The notes: a model not told the origin generated them from the sequence alone. 64,000 nucleotides of DNA from Jeotgalibacillus campisalis (GCF_000829515.1 NZ_JXRR01000014.1:434001-498000); one strand, 5' to 3'. Counted from the stretch's first letter, positions 1 through 9,387 are shown. Numbers and translations: made by a program.

Positions 1-2
1 AA

Positions 3-716
3 GTAGTAAATATCCAAGAAGGTGATACGGTGTTAATTACGTTTACTCCATCTCCGGGCATGGAAGTATTCCTTTATCGCTCAGTAAATGAGCTGGCAAG
101 AGCAGGAGCTAATGTACTAACAGCAAGTAAAAATGTACACGTATCCGGACATGGCAGCCAGGAAGATTTAAAAATGATGATTAACCTAATGAAGCCCAGA
201 TACTTTGTGCCGATTCAAGGTGAGTACAGACATCTTATTACTCATGCAAGAATTGCTGAAGAAACGAGTGTTCCAAGGTCAAATATTTTTATTGCAGATA
301 AAGGTGACATCGTAGAATACACCGGTGGAAAAATGAAGATGTCCGGCCGTGTTCAAACTGGAAACGTGCTGATCGATGGAAAAGGAGTAGGCGATGTAGG
401 TAATATTGTACTGCGTGATCGCAGGCTTCTTTCACAAGATGGCGTTTTACTTGTAGTTGTAACATTAAACCGTAAAACTAAATCTATAGCAGCCGGTCCT
501 GAAGTAATTTCACGCGGATTTGTATATGTGCGTGAATCTGAAAAACTAATGGATGAATCAACTACTCTTGTGCGAAATATTGTCGTTAAAAATGTTGAGA
601 ATCGCACTTTCGACTGGTCGAGCATTAAACAGGAAATTCGGGATTCTTTGAATCATCTTCTATATACGAAAACAAAAAGAAGACCAATGATCTTGCCAAT
701 TATTATGGAAGTTTAA
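3..716 (+). CDS. rnjB: Ribonuclease J, C-terminal part (5' end outside window)
   Basis: The reading frame is open from base 3 with no start of its own, so this is the last 237 or so codons of a longer gene; the GTG at 30 is internal. The protein carries the RNase J/metallo-beta-lactamase RMMBL signature HVSGHGSQED followed by a PIQGEYRHL segment and the usual C-terminal domain with RGFVYVRESE. RNase J enzymes are cytoplasmic endo- and 5'-3' exoribonucleases that act in mRNA decay and RNA maturation. The position directly before spoIIIE matches B. subtilis rnjB (ymfA) rather than rnjA, so the paralogue name rests on context. In B. subtilis tepA lies between rnjB and spoIIIE; here only 98 bases separate them. 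Confidence 0.85.
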   Translation, partial: VVNIQEGDTVLITFTPSPGMEVFLYRSVNELARAGANVLTASKNVHVSGHGSQEDLKMMINLMKPRYFVPIQGEYRHLITHARIAEETSVPRSNIFIADKGDIVEYTGGKMKMSGRVQTGNVLIDGKGVGDVGNIVLRDRRLLSQDGVLLVVVTLNRKTKSIAAGPEVISRGFVYVRESEKLMDESTTLVRNIVVKNVENRTFDWSSIKQEIRDSLNHLLYTKTKRRPMILPIIMEV

Positions 717-755
717 TACTCTGAAGAGAATGCAACAAATCTTCAAATCTAAAGT

Positions 756-790
756 AAAGCAGGCAGGCATCATTGTCTGCTTTCTTTTTC
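756..790 (+). terminator. Rho-independent terminator after rnjB
   Basis: The arms AAAGCAG (756-762) and CTGCTTT (777-783) form a hairpin followed by a T-rich run. It separates rnjB from spoIIIE. Confidence 0.7.
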
Positions 791-814
791 AATTTTAAGA
801 CAGCAGGTGATTAG

Positions 815-3187
815 ATGGCAGCAACAAAGCCGAAACCGTCCGCTAAACAAAAACGGACAGCAACAAAGGATCGAAAAACCAAAAAGAAAACAACACCTCT
901 TGCCTATGAACTAATCGGAATTGGACTCATTGCGCTCTCATTAATTACTATTTTTCAACTTGGAACTGTCGGCAGATTGTTAACAGTTGCTGCGACGTAT
1001 CTGCTGGGCAACTTTCAGCTGCTGCTGCCTGTTTCGATCATTGCTATATCCTTTTATTTAATGATTTACCGCACAGTCCCTGATTTTACTCACAGAGTAA
1101 CCACAGGCATTTTATTGGTACTTGCGAGTATTTTTCTTTTTGCTCATGTATTATTTTTTGATCAGCTGGCTGAAGAAGGTTTACTGCAATCTTTCAGTGC
1201 CTTTAAAGAAACACATGAAGAACTAACCAAGAGTGAAACCACCAATGTCGGTGCAGGAATGACAGGAGCGATGCTTTATGCTGTCTTCCATTACCTGTTT
1301 GCATCAACGGGTGCAAAAATTGCTTCGATAGCGTTATTAATTGCCGGCATGATTATGATGTCGAACCGGTCTCTCGGTGCTGTAATTAAAGTGGCAGCGG
1401 GGTTTCTAATAAACTGGTTTAAAGATATGTGGCAGTCTCTTCAAACGGATTTGGCTGAAAAAAGATCACAAAAAAAGGAACAGAAAAGAGCGGAACAAAT
1501 AGCAAGAAGAAGCGGGAAAGCATCAAACAAGCAAGAACAGGATAGAGTTGAACCTGCTGATCAAGAACAGATTCTTCCGCGAGATGAAGATTCCTTTGAA
1601 CCATTAATTTCGAGTTTTTCTGAAAAAGTGGCTCCTTCTGAACAGCCTGAACCATCTAAAGAAAAGTCTGACAATAAATCTGACCAAGCAGAGGAAGAAA
1701 TAGATATTGCAAAATTAGCGGAAGCTGCGACAGGCGTCGCTGAAATCGAAAACAAAGATTATATTCTTCCAAAGATGGATTTGCTTGCGGTGCCGCCTCA
1801 TGCAGACCAAAGCAATGAATATAAAGCCATTCAGCGAAACGCTTCCAAGCTTGAAAAAACGTTTCAAAGCTTTGGCGTAAGAGCAAAGGTTACACAGGTT
1901 CACCTTGGACCGGCTGTTACGAAATATGAAGTACACCCTGATGTGGGAGTTAAAGTAAGTAAAATTGTTAATTTAGGTGACGATCTTGCTTTAGCACTAG
2001 CAGCGAAGGATATTCGGATTGAAGCGCCTATTCCAGGCAAGTCTGCAATTGGGATTGAAGTACCCAACTCTGAAGTAGCCATGGTTTCTTTGAGAGAGGT
2101 ATTAGAGGCACAGGGAAAAGAAAAGGACTCAGCAAAACTGCTGATTGGACTTGGCAGGGATATAACCGGGGAAGCTGTTGTAGCTGAACTGAATAAAATG
2201 CCGCATCTTCTTGTAGCTGGTGCAACAGGAAGCGGTAAAAGTGTATGCATAAATGGAATTATAATTTCCATTTTAATGCGAACCAAACCACACGAAGTTA
2301 AGCTGATGATGATTGACCCCAAAATGGTTGAGCTTAATGTGTACAATGGCGTTCCGCATTTGCTTGCGCCAGTTGTAACAGATCCTAAAAAAGCTTCTCA
2401 GGCCCTAAAAAAAGTGGTAAGCGAGATGGAAAGAAGATATGACCTGTTTTCTCATACAGGAACAAGAAACATAGAGGGTTATAATGAATACGTACGTAAA
2501 TTTAATGACAATAACGAAGAAAAGCAGCCACAGCTGCCTTATATTGTCGTTATTGTTGATGAGCTTGCAGATTTAATGATGGTTGCTTCTAACGATGTTG
2601 AAGATGCCATTACAAGACTGGCGCAAATGGCCCGAGCAGCTGGAATCCATTTGATCATTGCAACCCAGCGGCCTTCTGTTGATGTTATTACAGGTGTTAT
2701 TAAAGCCAATATTCCATCCAGAATTGCATTTGCTGTTTCTTCTCAAATTGATTCACGTACAATACTGGATTCTGGCGGTGCAGAAAAACTCCTCGGCCGT
2801 GGTGATATGTTATTCATGCCGATTGGCTCCAATAAGCCTGTTCGTGTACAAGGAGCTTTTTTGAGTGATAAAGAAGTAGAGGACGTTGTGAATTTTGTGA
2901 TAGAGCAGCAAAAAGCCCAGTATCAGGACGAAATGATACCGGATGATGTACCTGATACGCCAGTCAATCAAGTTGAGGATGAATTATTTGAGGAGGCGGT
3001 TGCACTCATAGTCGAGATGCAAACTGCTTCGGTATCGATGCTTCAAAGAAGGTTTCGAGTAGGCTATACAAGAGCAGCGAGGTTAATTGATGCCATGGAA
3101 GAAAGAGGGATAGTAGGCCCTTATGAAGGCAGCAAGCCCCGAACTGTTCTTGTTTCAAAGCATGCTGATGAAAGCGGCCCGGTTTAA
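815..3187 (+). CDS. spoIIIE: DNA translocase SpoIIIE (FtsK/SpoIIIE family)
   Basis: A 790-residue septum-located motor that pumps the chromosome into the forespore during sporulation and clears trapped DNA in vegetative division. The N-terminus is basic (many K/R up to about residue 27). It is followed by several hydrophobic membrane segments to about residue 195, then an acidic/charged linker (about 210-310). The motor domain carries Walker A GATGSGKS near residue 470 and Walker [14 protein letters not shown]. The C-terminal winged-helix gamma domain (about 725-785, with [15 protein letters not shown]) reads the orienting SRS sequences in this family. The length matches B. subtilis SpoIIIE (787 residues). 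The ATG at 815 gives the expected basic N-terminus. Confidence 0.95.
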   Translation: MAATKPKPSAKQKRTATKDRKTKKKTTPLAYELIGIGLIALSLITIFQLGTVGRLLTVAATYLLGNFQLLLPVSIIAISFYLMIYRTVPDFTHRVTTGILLVLASIFLFAHVLFFDQLAEEGLLQSFSAFKETHEELTKSETTNVGAGMTGAMLYAVFHYLFASTGAKIASIALLIAGMIMMSNRSLGAVIKVAAGFLINWFKDMWQSLQTDLAEKRSQKKEQKRAEQIARRSGKASNKQEQDRVEPADQEQILPRDEDSFEPLISSFSEKVAPSEQPEPSKEKSDNKSDQAEEEIDIAKLAEAATGVAEIENKDYILPKMDLLAVPPHADQSNEYKAIQRNASKLEKTFQSFGVRAKVTQVHLGPAVTKYEVHPDVGVKVSKIVNLGDDLALALAAKDIRIEAPIPGKSAIGIEVPNSEVAMVSLREVLEAQGKEKDSAKLLIGLGRDITGEAVVAELNKMPHLLVAGATGSGKSVCINGIIISILMRTKPHEVKLMMIDPKMVELNVYNGVPHLLAPVVTDPKKASQALKKVVSEMERRYDLFSHTGTRNIEGYNEYVRKFNDNNEEKQPQLPYIVVIVDELADLMMVASNDVEDAITRLAQMARAAGIHLIIATQRPSVDVITGVIKANIPSRIAFAVSSQIDSRTILDSGGAEKLLGRGDMLFMPIGSNKPVRVQGAFLSDKEVEDVVNFVIEQQKAQYQDEMIPDDVPDTPVNQVEDELFEEAVALIVEMQTASVSMLQRRFRVGYTRAARLIDAMEERGIVGPYEGSKPRTVLVSKHADESGPV

Positions 3188-3241
3188 AAGAATAAGGAAT
3201 GTTTAACATGTGGTTCCTTATATACTTATTACTTATAAAAA

Positions 3242-3285
3242 GGAGAAACAAGCTGAGTGAATCAGTTTGTTTCTCTTTTTTTATT
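3242..3285 (+). terminator. Rho-independent terminator of spoIIIE
   Basis: GAGAAACAA (3243-3251) pairs with TTGTTTCTC (3267-3275), followed by a T-rich tract. Confidence 0.85.
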
Positions 3286-3376
3286 TTTTATATATGAATG
3301 ATTTTACTATTTTCATACAATTATAGGGATGGGTGGATCTAGTATTGCTCATAAAACTACGAAATTTAACTAAGGA

Positions 3377-3393
3377 CAGACATTTGATGTCTG
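3377..3393. promoter_or_regulatory. Palindrome CAGACAT-ttg-ATGTCTG, candidate operator
   Basis: A perfect dyad with 7-base arms around a 3-base centre. It lies six bases upstream of the -35 of the promoter at 3399. The same ATGTCTG word recurs twice in tandem at 3666-3679, just before the ymfC start. The binding protein is unknown; the adjacent GntR regulator is one candidate. Confidence 0.4.
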
Positions 3394-3398
3394 ACCTA

Positions 3399-3437
3399 TT
3401 TACAGGTTATCAACAAATAGGTTATACTATTGATAAC
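3399..3437 (+). promoter_or_regulatory. Candidate sigma-A promoter with overlapping dyad upstream of ymfC
   Basis: TTTACA (3399-3404) and TATACT (3423-3428) are spaced by 18 bases. The dyad GTTATCAA (3406-3413) / TTGATAAC (3430-3437) spans the spacer and the -10. No gene starts nearby; the transcript would run 270 bases to ymfC. Bases 3438-3600 hold nothing else that I can recognise. Confidence 0.4.
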
Positions 3438-3604
3438 GATTACAAGATTGAATTATGAAAATCATGTAAATTTAAAACACTGCTTAAATTGAATATAATG
3501 GAATATGAAAGGGCTTAAATGCTTAATTTCAACTCTTTATTGACGTAATGTTAATATTTCTGTAATTAAATCGAAATATTTAAGGACAAAAATCTACGAA
3601 CCTA

Positions 3605-3653
3605 TTCCTTTTCATTTCGAAAAGTGTTATAGTATTTTCGATTAGTAGGAATG
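3605..3653 (+). promoter_or_regulatory. Possible proximal ymfC promoter and operator copy 1
   Basis: A TATAGT hexamer at 3628-3633 with a weak -35 (TTCCTT, 3605-3610) would start transcription close to 3640. The 13-base word ATTAGTAGGAATG occupies 3641-3653, over the expected start site. Its exact reverse complement sits at 4440-4452 between ymfC and nupN. Both copies are flanked on the same side by ATTTTCG. Confidence 0.4.
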
Positions 3654-3704
3654 AAATACATCAGATGTCTGATGTCTGAAAAGAATTTGGTGGTGGTTCC
3701 ATTT

Positions 3705-4430
3705 ATGACAATTAAAACAGATAATAGGCACCTTTATCTCCAGGTGATTGATCGTCTGAAAAAAGACATCGATAAGGGAGTGTATAAAGAAAAAGAACGT
3801 CTTCCTTCTGAATTTGAACTTTCTCGTCAGCTGGGAATAAGCCGTGCTACTTTAAGAGAAGCACTTCGTATTCTTGAAGAAGAGAATAGAATCATACGCC
3901 GCCATGGAGTTGGCACATTCGTTAATGCTAAACCGCTTTTTACTTCTGGAATTGAGCAATTATATAGCGTAACGGATATGATCAAAATGGCAGGGATGGA
4001 ACCAGGTACAATTTTCTTAAGCTCAACTAATCAAAGTCCGACAGATGAAGATCGATCCCGTTTTTCAAAAACGGCTGAAGAAGAGATGATTGTTATTGAA
4101 CGTGTAAGAACTGCGAATGGAGATCCGGTGGTGTATTGTGTGGATAAAGTGCCAGCAGCTTTGATGCCTGCATCTTTTACCCATAAAGATGGTTCGATGT
4201 TTTCTCTATTAGAGGAAAACGGAAATCATTTTATATCACACGCTGTCACTCATATAGAGCCGGTTGGTTTTCATGAAAAAATTTCTCCGGTACTTGAATG
4301 TGAGCCTGAAACAGCACTTCTCGTTTTAAAACAGCTTCACTTTGACGATAAGGATGAACCCATACTGTTTTCTTTAAATTATTTTAGAGCAGACAGGTTC
4401 AACTTTCATGTCGTTCGCAAGCGTGTATAA
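3705..4430 (+). CDS. ymfC: GntR-family transcriptional regulator YmfC
   Basis: A 241-residue HutC-subfamily GntR regulator. The N-terminal winged helix contains [20 protein letters not shown] and the wing [11 protein letters not shown]-terminal UTRA-type effector domain begins at about residue 85. I prefer the ATG at 3705 (preceded by GGTGGTGG) over the ATG at 3651, because 3651 lies at or before the likely transcription start and the protein then begins as the family does. It follows spoIIIE as in B. subtilis. Here it directly precedes the nup transporter, 53 bases away, so it probably controls that transporter; this is inference from context and from the repeated 13-base element on both sides. 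Confidence 0.8.
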   Translation: MTIKTDNRHLYLQVIDRLKKDIDKGVYKEKERLPSEFELSRQLGISRATLREALRILEEENRIIRRHGVGTFVNAKPLFTSGIEQLYSVTDMIKMAGMEPGTIFLSSTNQSPTDEDRSRFSKTAEEEMIVIERVRTANGDPVVYCVDKVPAALMPASFTHKDGSMFSLLEENGNHFISHAVTHIEPVGFHEKISPVLECEPETALLVLKQLHFDDKDEPILFSLNYFRADRFNFHVVRKRV

Positions 4431-4439
4431 TGCTAACAG

Positions 4440-4452
4440 CATTCCTACTAAT
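4440..4452. promoter_or_regulatory. Operator-like element, copy 2 (inverted)
   Basis: CATTCCTACTAAT is the exact reverse complement of 3641-3653 and lies 31 bases upstream of the nupN start. The element is itself a weak dyad (8 of 12 core bases symmetric). Binding by YmfC is inferred. Confidence 0.4.
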
Positions 4453-4483
4453 ACACGAAAATTCATTTAGGGGGTAAGGGTAA

Positions 4484-5569
4484 GTGAAAAAGCGTAAATT
4501 TGGTTTGGCACTATCAATGGTTCTTGCAGCGGGTACAATTCTTGGGGCATGCGGGTCAGACGATAGTGAAGATACTTCTACTGATTCAAATGCAGGTGGT
4601 ACAGAGGAAGAAAGCGATTTCACTGTATCGATGGTTACAGATACAGGCGGAATTGATGATAAATCGTTTAACCAGTCTGCGTGGGAAGGTATGCAGGCTT
4701 TTGGGGAAGAGAACGGTCTTGAAGAGGGAGTAGACGGTTTTAAATATTTCCAATCCAATAATGACGCTGATTACGTAACGAATATTAATACTGCAGCCCG
4801 AAATGATTTCGATCTAGTTTTTGGAATTGGTTTCCTTTTAACTGAAGCCATTGAACAAGTTGCAGCGCAGCAGACAGACACAAACTTTGCCATAGTAGAT
4901 TCAGTAGCTGAAGGCGACAACGTTGCTTCCATTACTTTCAAAGAGCATGAAGGATCTTTTCTGGTTGGAGTTGCAGCCGGGCTTACAACAGAATCTGATA
5001 AAATCGGATTTGTTGGAGGAGTAGAATCTGATCTGATTAATAAATTTGCTGCAGGATTTAAAGCTGGTGTTGAAGCGGTAAATCCGGACGCAGAAATAGA
5101 TATTCAATTTGCAGGTGATTTTAACAATGCTTCACGCGGTCAGCAAATGGCTGCGGCTATGTACGGTTCCGGAGCTGATGTAATTTATCATGCTGCAGGT
5201 GGAACTGGAAATGGTGTATTCACAGAAGCGAAAAACCTAAAGCAGCAAGATCCTGACCGTCAAGTTTGGGTAATCGGGGTTGACCGTGACCAAGCAGCTG
5301 AAGGAGCACTAGAAGCTGATGGCGAAGAATTAAATGTAACGCTGACTTCGATGGTTAAGCGAGTAGATATTGCCGTTCAGGATGTTTCGAAACAGGCTAT
5401 GGACGGAGAGTTTCCTGGTGGAGAAGTCATTGAATACGGTATTGAAGAAGATGGGATTTCCATCGCAGAAACACAAGATAATCTTTCACAGGAAATTCTG
5501 GACGAAATCGAAAGTTATCAGCAGCAAATTCTTGATGGTGAAATTGAAGTGCCATCGACTCTAGAGTAA
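4484..5569 (+). CDS. nupN: BMP-family ABC transporter substrate-binding lipoprotein (nucleoside type)
   Basis: A 361-residue Bmp/Med/PnrA-type periplasmic-binding-fold protein anchored to the outer face of the membrane. A lysine-rich signal peptide ends in the lipobox LGAC with Cys23 as the lipidated residue; an acidic, Ser/Thr-rich tether follows, then the mature domain starting FTVSMVTDTGGIDDKSFNQS. GIDDKSFNQ is characteristic of the BMP family, whose studied members bind purine nucleosides. The GTG start at 4484 is preceded by AGGGGGTAAGGG. With nupO, nupP and nupQ downstream it forms a complete importer like B. subtilis YufN/NupNOPQ. A terminator follows the gene, so it is probably made in excess over the other subunits. 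Confidence 0.88.
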   Translation: MKKRKFGLALSMVLAAGTILGACGSDDSEDTSTDSNAGGTEEESDFTVSMVTDTGGIDDKSFNQSAWEGMQAFGEENGLEEGVDGFKYFQSNNDADYVTNINTAARNDFDLVFGIGFLLTEAIEQVAAQQTDTNFAIVDSVAEGDNVASITFKEHEGSFLVGVAAGLTTESDKIGFVGGVESDLINKFAAGFKAGVEAVNPDAEIDIQFAGDFNNASRGQQMAAAMYGSGADVIYHAAGGTGNGVFTEAKNLKQQDPDRQVWVIGVDRDQAAEGALEADGEELNVTLTSMVKRVDIAVQDVSKQAMDGEFPGGEVIEYGIEEDGISIAETQDNLSQEILDEIESYQQQILDGEIEVPSTLE

Positions 5570-5583
5570 GGTGAAAATAATAT

Positions 5584-5631
5584 AGGAATGGAAGGCCGGT
5601 TTTTTCTTGGCCTGAAATTCCTTTTTTTTTT
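5584..5631 (+). terminator. Intra-operon terminator/attenuator between nupN and nupO
   Basis: Two stacked stems, AGGAAT/ATTCCT (5584-5589, 5617-5622) and AGGCC/GGCCT (5593-5597, 5609-5613), are followed by ten T. Partial termination here would favour the binding protein over the membrane and ATPase subunits. Confidence 0.85.
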
Positions 5632-5723
5632 CGAGCGAAATCGAGTGATCGTAAAAAATCCTAACTGAAAACCGGAAACAAATTCTTGTTTTCATTTAGT
5701 ATTTTTATAGCGTCATCTGCGCG

Positions 5724-5736
5724 GAGGTCGGACCTC
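5724..5736. promoter_or_regulatory. Perfect 13-base palindrome in the nupO leader
   Basis: GAGGTC-G-GACCTC lies 48 bases upstream of nupO, in a stretch more GC-rich than its surroundings. It could be an operator or an RNA hairpin that affects nupO expression; there is no direct evidence for either. Confidence 0.35.
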
Positions 5737-5783
5737 GATCAACTGACAACTGAGCACGAAGATAATAAAAGGAGTGGGTACGG

Positions 5784-7319
5784 ATGGATTATGTAATTGA
5801 AATGCTGAACATCCGCAAAGAATTCCCGGGAATTGTTGCGAACGATAATATCACGCTTCAATTAAAAAAAGGGGAAATACATGCGTTGCTTGGGGAAAAT
5901 GGAGCGGGTAAATCTACTTTAATGAATGTGCTTTTTGGTCTGTATCAACCTGAAAAAGGTGAAATCAGAGTGAAAGGTCAGAAAGTAAATATAACAAGTC
6001 CGAATATAGCAAATGAATTAGGGATTGGCATGGTGCATCAGCATTTTATGCTGGTAGACACTTTTACTGTCACTGAAAATATCGTTTTAGGATCTGAACC
6101 CAAAAAAGGTCTTTCCATTGATATGAAAAAAGCTGAAAAAGAGGTTCAGGAAATCTCTGACCGCTATGGATTGAGTGTAGACCCGAAAGCAAAAATTGCT
6201 GATATTTCGGTCGGGATGCAGCAAAGAGCGGAAATTTTAAAAACGCTTTACAGGGGTGCTGAGATTCTTATTTTTGATGAACCTACAGCTGTATTAACCC
6301 CGCAGGAAATAAAAGAGTTGATACAAATTTTTAAAACGTTAATTGCAGAAGGTAAGTCAATCATTTTAATTACCCATAAGCTAAAAGAAATTATTGCTGT
6401 TTGTGACAGGGTGACGGTCATACGCAAGGGTGTTGGAATTGATACATTAGATGTCGAGGGTGCTACCCCTACGCAACTTGCAAGTTTGATGGTAGGAAGA
6501 GAAGTCCTCTTTACAACCGAAAAAACGACCGCGGTTCCAAAAGACGTAGTGCTTGAAATTTCGGGGTTAAATGTAAAGGATTCAAGGGGAGTTGCAGCAG
6601 TCAGAAACCTTGACTTAACAGTGCGGTCGGGTGAAATTCTTGGGATTGCCGGTGTAGACGGCAATGGACAATCTGAATTAATCGAAGCCATCACTGGCTT
6701 AAGGAAAATTTCTTCAGGGTCCATTAAGCTCAATGGCAAGAAACTTTCAGCCCTGAAAACAAGAAAAATCACTGAAGCAGGAGTAGGTCATATTCCTCAA
6801 GATAGACATAAGCATGGTTTGGTTCTTGATTTTCCGATAGGAGACAATATGGTTCTGCAGACCTACTATCAACGACCGTATTCTAAAATGAGTATGCTGA
6901 ATAATAAAGAAATAAATAAACAGGCAAAAAAGTTAATTAAAGAATTTGATGTGAGAACTCCGTCTGAATATACACAGGCAAGAGCCTTATCTGGGGGGAA
7001 TCAGCAAAAAGCAATTATCGGCAGAGAGATTGATAGAGACCCTGACTTACTGATCGCTGCCCAGCCCACCAGGGGACTTGATGTAGGAGCAATTGAATTT
7101 ATTCATCAACGCTTAATTGATCAAAGAGACAAAGGCAAAGCAGTTTTGCTTTTATCTTTTGAACTCGAAGAAATTATGAATGTCAGCGATAAAATTGCCG
7201 TGATTTATGAGGGGAATATTATTGCGACCGTCGATCCTAAAAAGACGTCTGAACAGGAGTTGGGCTTATTAATGGCGGGCTCTAAGAAAAAGGAAGCAGG
7301 TGAAAAGAAGGATGTTTAA
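5784..7319 (+). CDS. nupO: Nucleoside ABC transporter ATP-binding protein (double ATPase)
   Basis: A 511-residue protein with two ABC domains, the RbsA/NupO arrangement. The first has Walker A GENGAGKST (residues 37-45), Q-loop MVHQHFM, signature SVGMQQR and Walker B LIFDEPTAVLTP. The second (from about 255) has a Walker A-like GVDGNGQSE and signature LSGGNQQK, and a Walker B-like segment LLIAAQPTRGLD without the catalytic Glu. A degenerate second site is normal in this family. It powers import by NupP/NupQ of the ligand delivered by NupN. The RBS AAAGGAGTG precedes the ATG. Its last 20 bases overlap nupP. Confidence 0.9.
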   Translation: MDYVIEMLNIRKEFPGIVANDNITLQLKKGEIHALLGENGAGKSTLMNVLFGLYQPEKGEIRVKGQKVNITSPNIANELGIGMVHQHFMLVDTFTVTENIVLGSEPKKGLSIDMKKAEKEVQEISDRYGLSVDPKAKIADISVGMQQRAEILKTLYRGAEILIFDEPTAVLTPQEIKELIQIFKTLIAEGKSIILITHKLKEIIAVCDRVTVIRKGVGIDTLDVEGATPTQLASLMVGREVLFTTEKTTAVPKDVVLEISGLNVKDSRGVAAVRNLDLTVRSGEILGIAGVDGNGQSELIEAITGLRKISSGSIKLNGKKLSALKTRKITEAGVGHIPQDRHKHGLVLDFPIGDNMVLQTYYQRPYSKMSMLNNKEINKQAKKLIKEFDVRTPSEYTQARALSGGNQQKAIIGREIDRDPDLLIAAQPTRGLDVGAIEFIHQRLIDQRDKGKAVLLLSFELEEIMNVSDKIAVIYEGNIIATVDPKKTSEQELGLLMAGSKKKEAGEKKDV

Positions 7320-8355
7320 TCGTGCCCAAACGATACTAATTCCAGTGATTTCAGTGGCACTAGGTCTGTTAATAGGCGCTGTTGTCATGATTGTGTCAGG
7401 ATACAACCCGATTGACGGTTATGGTGCGCTTTTAAAAGGATCATTAGGCGAAACCTTTTATATCGGTGAAACAATCCGGCAAATTACTCCATATATTTTT
7501 GCTGGACTAGCTGTAGCCTTTGCTTTCAGAACCGGCCTATTTAATATAGGTGTAGAAGGTCAGCTTCTTGTAGGATGGATTGCTTCGGTATGGGTTGGTT
7601 TAGCTTTTGATCTCCCAAAAATCATTCATCTTCCAATGGCGATTGCTGCAGGAGCTATCGCAGGAGCTCTCTGGGCATTTATTCCGGGCATTTTAAAAGC
7701 TCGTCTTCGGGTCCATGAAGTTATCGTCACAATCATGATGAACTACATCGCGCTTCATTTAGTTAATTACCTTGTGCGCTATGTTATTTCAGACGAACAG
7801 AACACCACTGACCGTGTACCGGAATCTGCTTCACTAAAATCACCTTTTTTTGAAGCGCTTACTGAATTTTCCACGATGCATTATGGAATATTTATCGCAC
7901 TTGCTGGAGCTATTATTTATTTTATTATTTTGGAAAAAACATCGACCGGCTTCGAATTGCGTTCTGTTGGATTCAATCAAAATGCCTCTGAATACGCTGG
8001 CATGAATGTAAATCGAAACATTGTTCTCTCGATGGTTATATCCGGTGCTTTTGCAGGTCTTGGAGGAGCAATGGAAGGTCTTGGAACATTTGGTTATGGA
8101 TTTATTCATGGTGCTTTTTCAGGTGTAGGCTTTGATGGAATCGCCGTCGCCCTGCTGGGTGGAAATGTTGCGATTGGTGTCGTTTTAGCAGCTGCTCTTT
8201 TTGGGATTTTAAAACAGGGAGCTCTAATCATGCCGCTTGAATCTGGTGTACCGACCGAACTTGTGGAAATTGTTATAGCAATTATTATTTTCTTCGTTGC
8301 TTCAAGCTATATTATTGCTTACTTGCTGCAGCGCTTTAAGAAAGGGGCTCAATAA
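7300..8355 (+). CDS. nupP: Nucleoside ABC transporter permease NupP
   Basis: A 351-residue integral membrane permease of the BPD_transp_2 (branched-chain amino acid/ribose type) family, with about eight to ten hydrophobic segments. The first spans about residues 10-33. Family-like stretches include FNIGVEGQLLVG and, near the C-terminal half, GFDGIAVALLGG. The GTG at 7300 (RBS AAGGAAG) overlaps nupO by 20 bases; an ATG at 7312 is the alternative start. It pairs with NupQ to form the translocation pore. The one-base overlap with nupQ indicates translational coupling. Confidence 0.88.
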   Translation: MKRRMFNRAQTILIPVISVALGLLIGAVVMIVSGYNPIDGYGALLKGSLGETFYIGETIRQITPYIFAGLAVAFAFRTGLFNIGVEGQLLVGWIASVWVGLAFDLPKIIHLPMAIAAGAIAGALWAFIPGILKARLRVHEVIVTIMMNYIALHLVNYLVRYVISDEQNTTDRVPESASLKSPFFEALTEFSTMHYGIFIALAGAIIYFIILEKTSTGFELRSVGFNQNASEYAGMNVNRNIVLSMVISGAFAGLGGAMEGLGTFGYGFIHGAFSGVGFDGIAVALLGGNVAIGVVLAAALFGILKQGALIMPLESGVPTELVEIVIAIIIFFVASSYIIAYLLQRFKKGAQ

Positions 8356-9311
8356 TGGATATCCTGTCTGCAATTGAAATCTTGGTAAAATCCATGCTGT
8401 TTGCATCAGCCCCCCTTATATTTACTGCGCTTGGCGGTGTGTTTTCAGAGCGTTCAGGAGTAGTAAATATTGGATTAGAGGGATTAATGGTTATCGGTGC
8501 TTTCGCCGCAGTGGTGTTTAATATTACCTTTGCTTCAGCGCTTGGAGCATCGACCCCGTGGGTTGCTTTGCTTGTTGCAATGGGGATTGGGGGATTGTTT
8601 TCACTTATTCATGCAGTAGCCTCTATTTCATTTCGTGCTGACCATGTTGTAAGCGGAGTTGCAATAAACTTTCTAGCACTGGGACTTGGGGTTTATTTAG
8701 TTAAAGCATGGTACGGTGCAGGACAGACCGATAAGATTCCGGAGCCTCTGTACTATCAAAAAATCCCGCTTCTTTATGATATTCCTGTTATTGGACCGAT
8801 CCTGTTTAATAACTATGTAACATCTTATTTAGCGATTATTGTGGCATTTATTGCGTGGTTTGTTTTATTCAAAACTCCGTTTGGGCTGCGTTTGCGTTCT
8901 GTCGGTGAGCATCCTTTAGCTGCTGATACGATGGGGATAAACGTATATAAGATGCGTTATATCGCTGTAGTCATTTCAGGTGTACTAGGAGGACTTGGCG
9001 GTGGAGTCTACGCACAGACGATCACGCAGGATTTCAGCGGATCGACAATTACCGGTCAGGGTTTTATCGCACTGGCGGCAGTTATATTTGGAAAATGGCA
9101 TCCGATCGGGGCAATGGGAGCGGCATTATTCTTTGGTCTTGCTCAAAGTCTGGCCATTATTGGTTCGAGTTTTCCGTTGCTTGCAGATGTGCCAAACTGG
9201 ATTCTTCTATCCGCACCGTACGTTCTGACAATTCTTGCTCTCGCTGGCTTTATTGGCCGTGCTGATGCACCAAAAGCAATTGGAACTTCTTATATTAAAG
9301 GGAAAAGATAA
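8355..9311 (+). CDS. nupQ: Nucleoside ABC transporter permease NupQ
   Basis: A 318-residue membrane permease of the same family as NupP, with NIGLEGLMVIGAF near the N-terminus and GQGFIALAAVIFGKW towards the end. The start ATG shares its first base with the nupP stop. It is the last gene of the nupNOPQ unit and is followed by a strong terminator. The substrate is probably nucleosides, inferred from family and synteny with B. subtilis yufQ. Confidence 0.88.
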   Translation: MDILSAIEILVKSMLFASAPLIFTALGGVFSERSGVVNIGLEGLMVIGAFAAVVFNITFASALGASTPWVALLVAMGIGGLFSLIHAVASISFRADHVVSGVAINFLALGLGVYLVKAWYGAGQTDKIPEPLYYQKIPLLYDIPVIGPILFNNYVTSYLAIIVAFIAWFVLFKTPFGLRLRSVGEHPLAADTMGINVYKMRYIAVVISGVLGGLGGGVYAQTITQDFSGSTITGQGFIALAAVIFGKWHPIGAMGAALFFGLAQSLAIIGSSFPLLADVPNWILLSAPYVLTILALAGFIGRADAPKAIGTSYIKGKR

Positions 9312-9387
9312 GCTTGTAGATGCATGATTTCACTGATGAGTCAAAGATCATAAACAGATAAAGTCCTTTTATAGAAAAGACTTGCAG

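Noticed and set aside
6960-7110. Degenerate second ATPase site in NupO as pseudogenisation
   Set aside because: An atypical second Walker A and B is usual for RbsA-type double ATPases, and the frame is intact.
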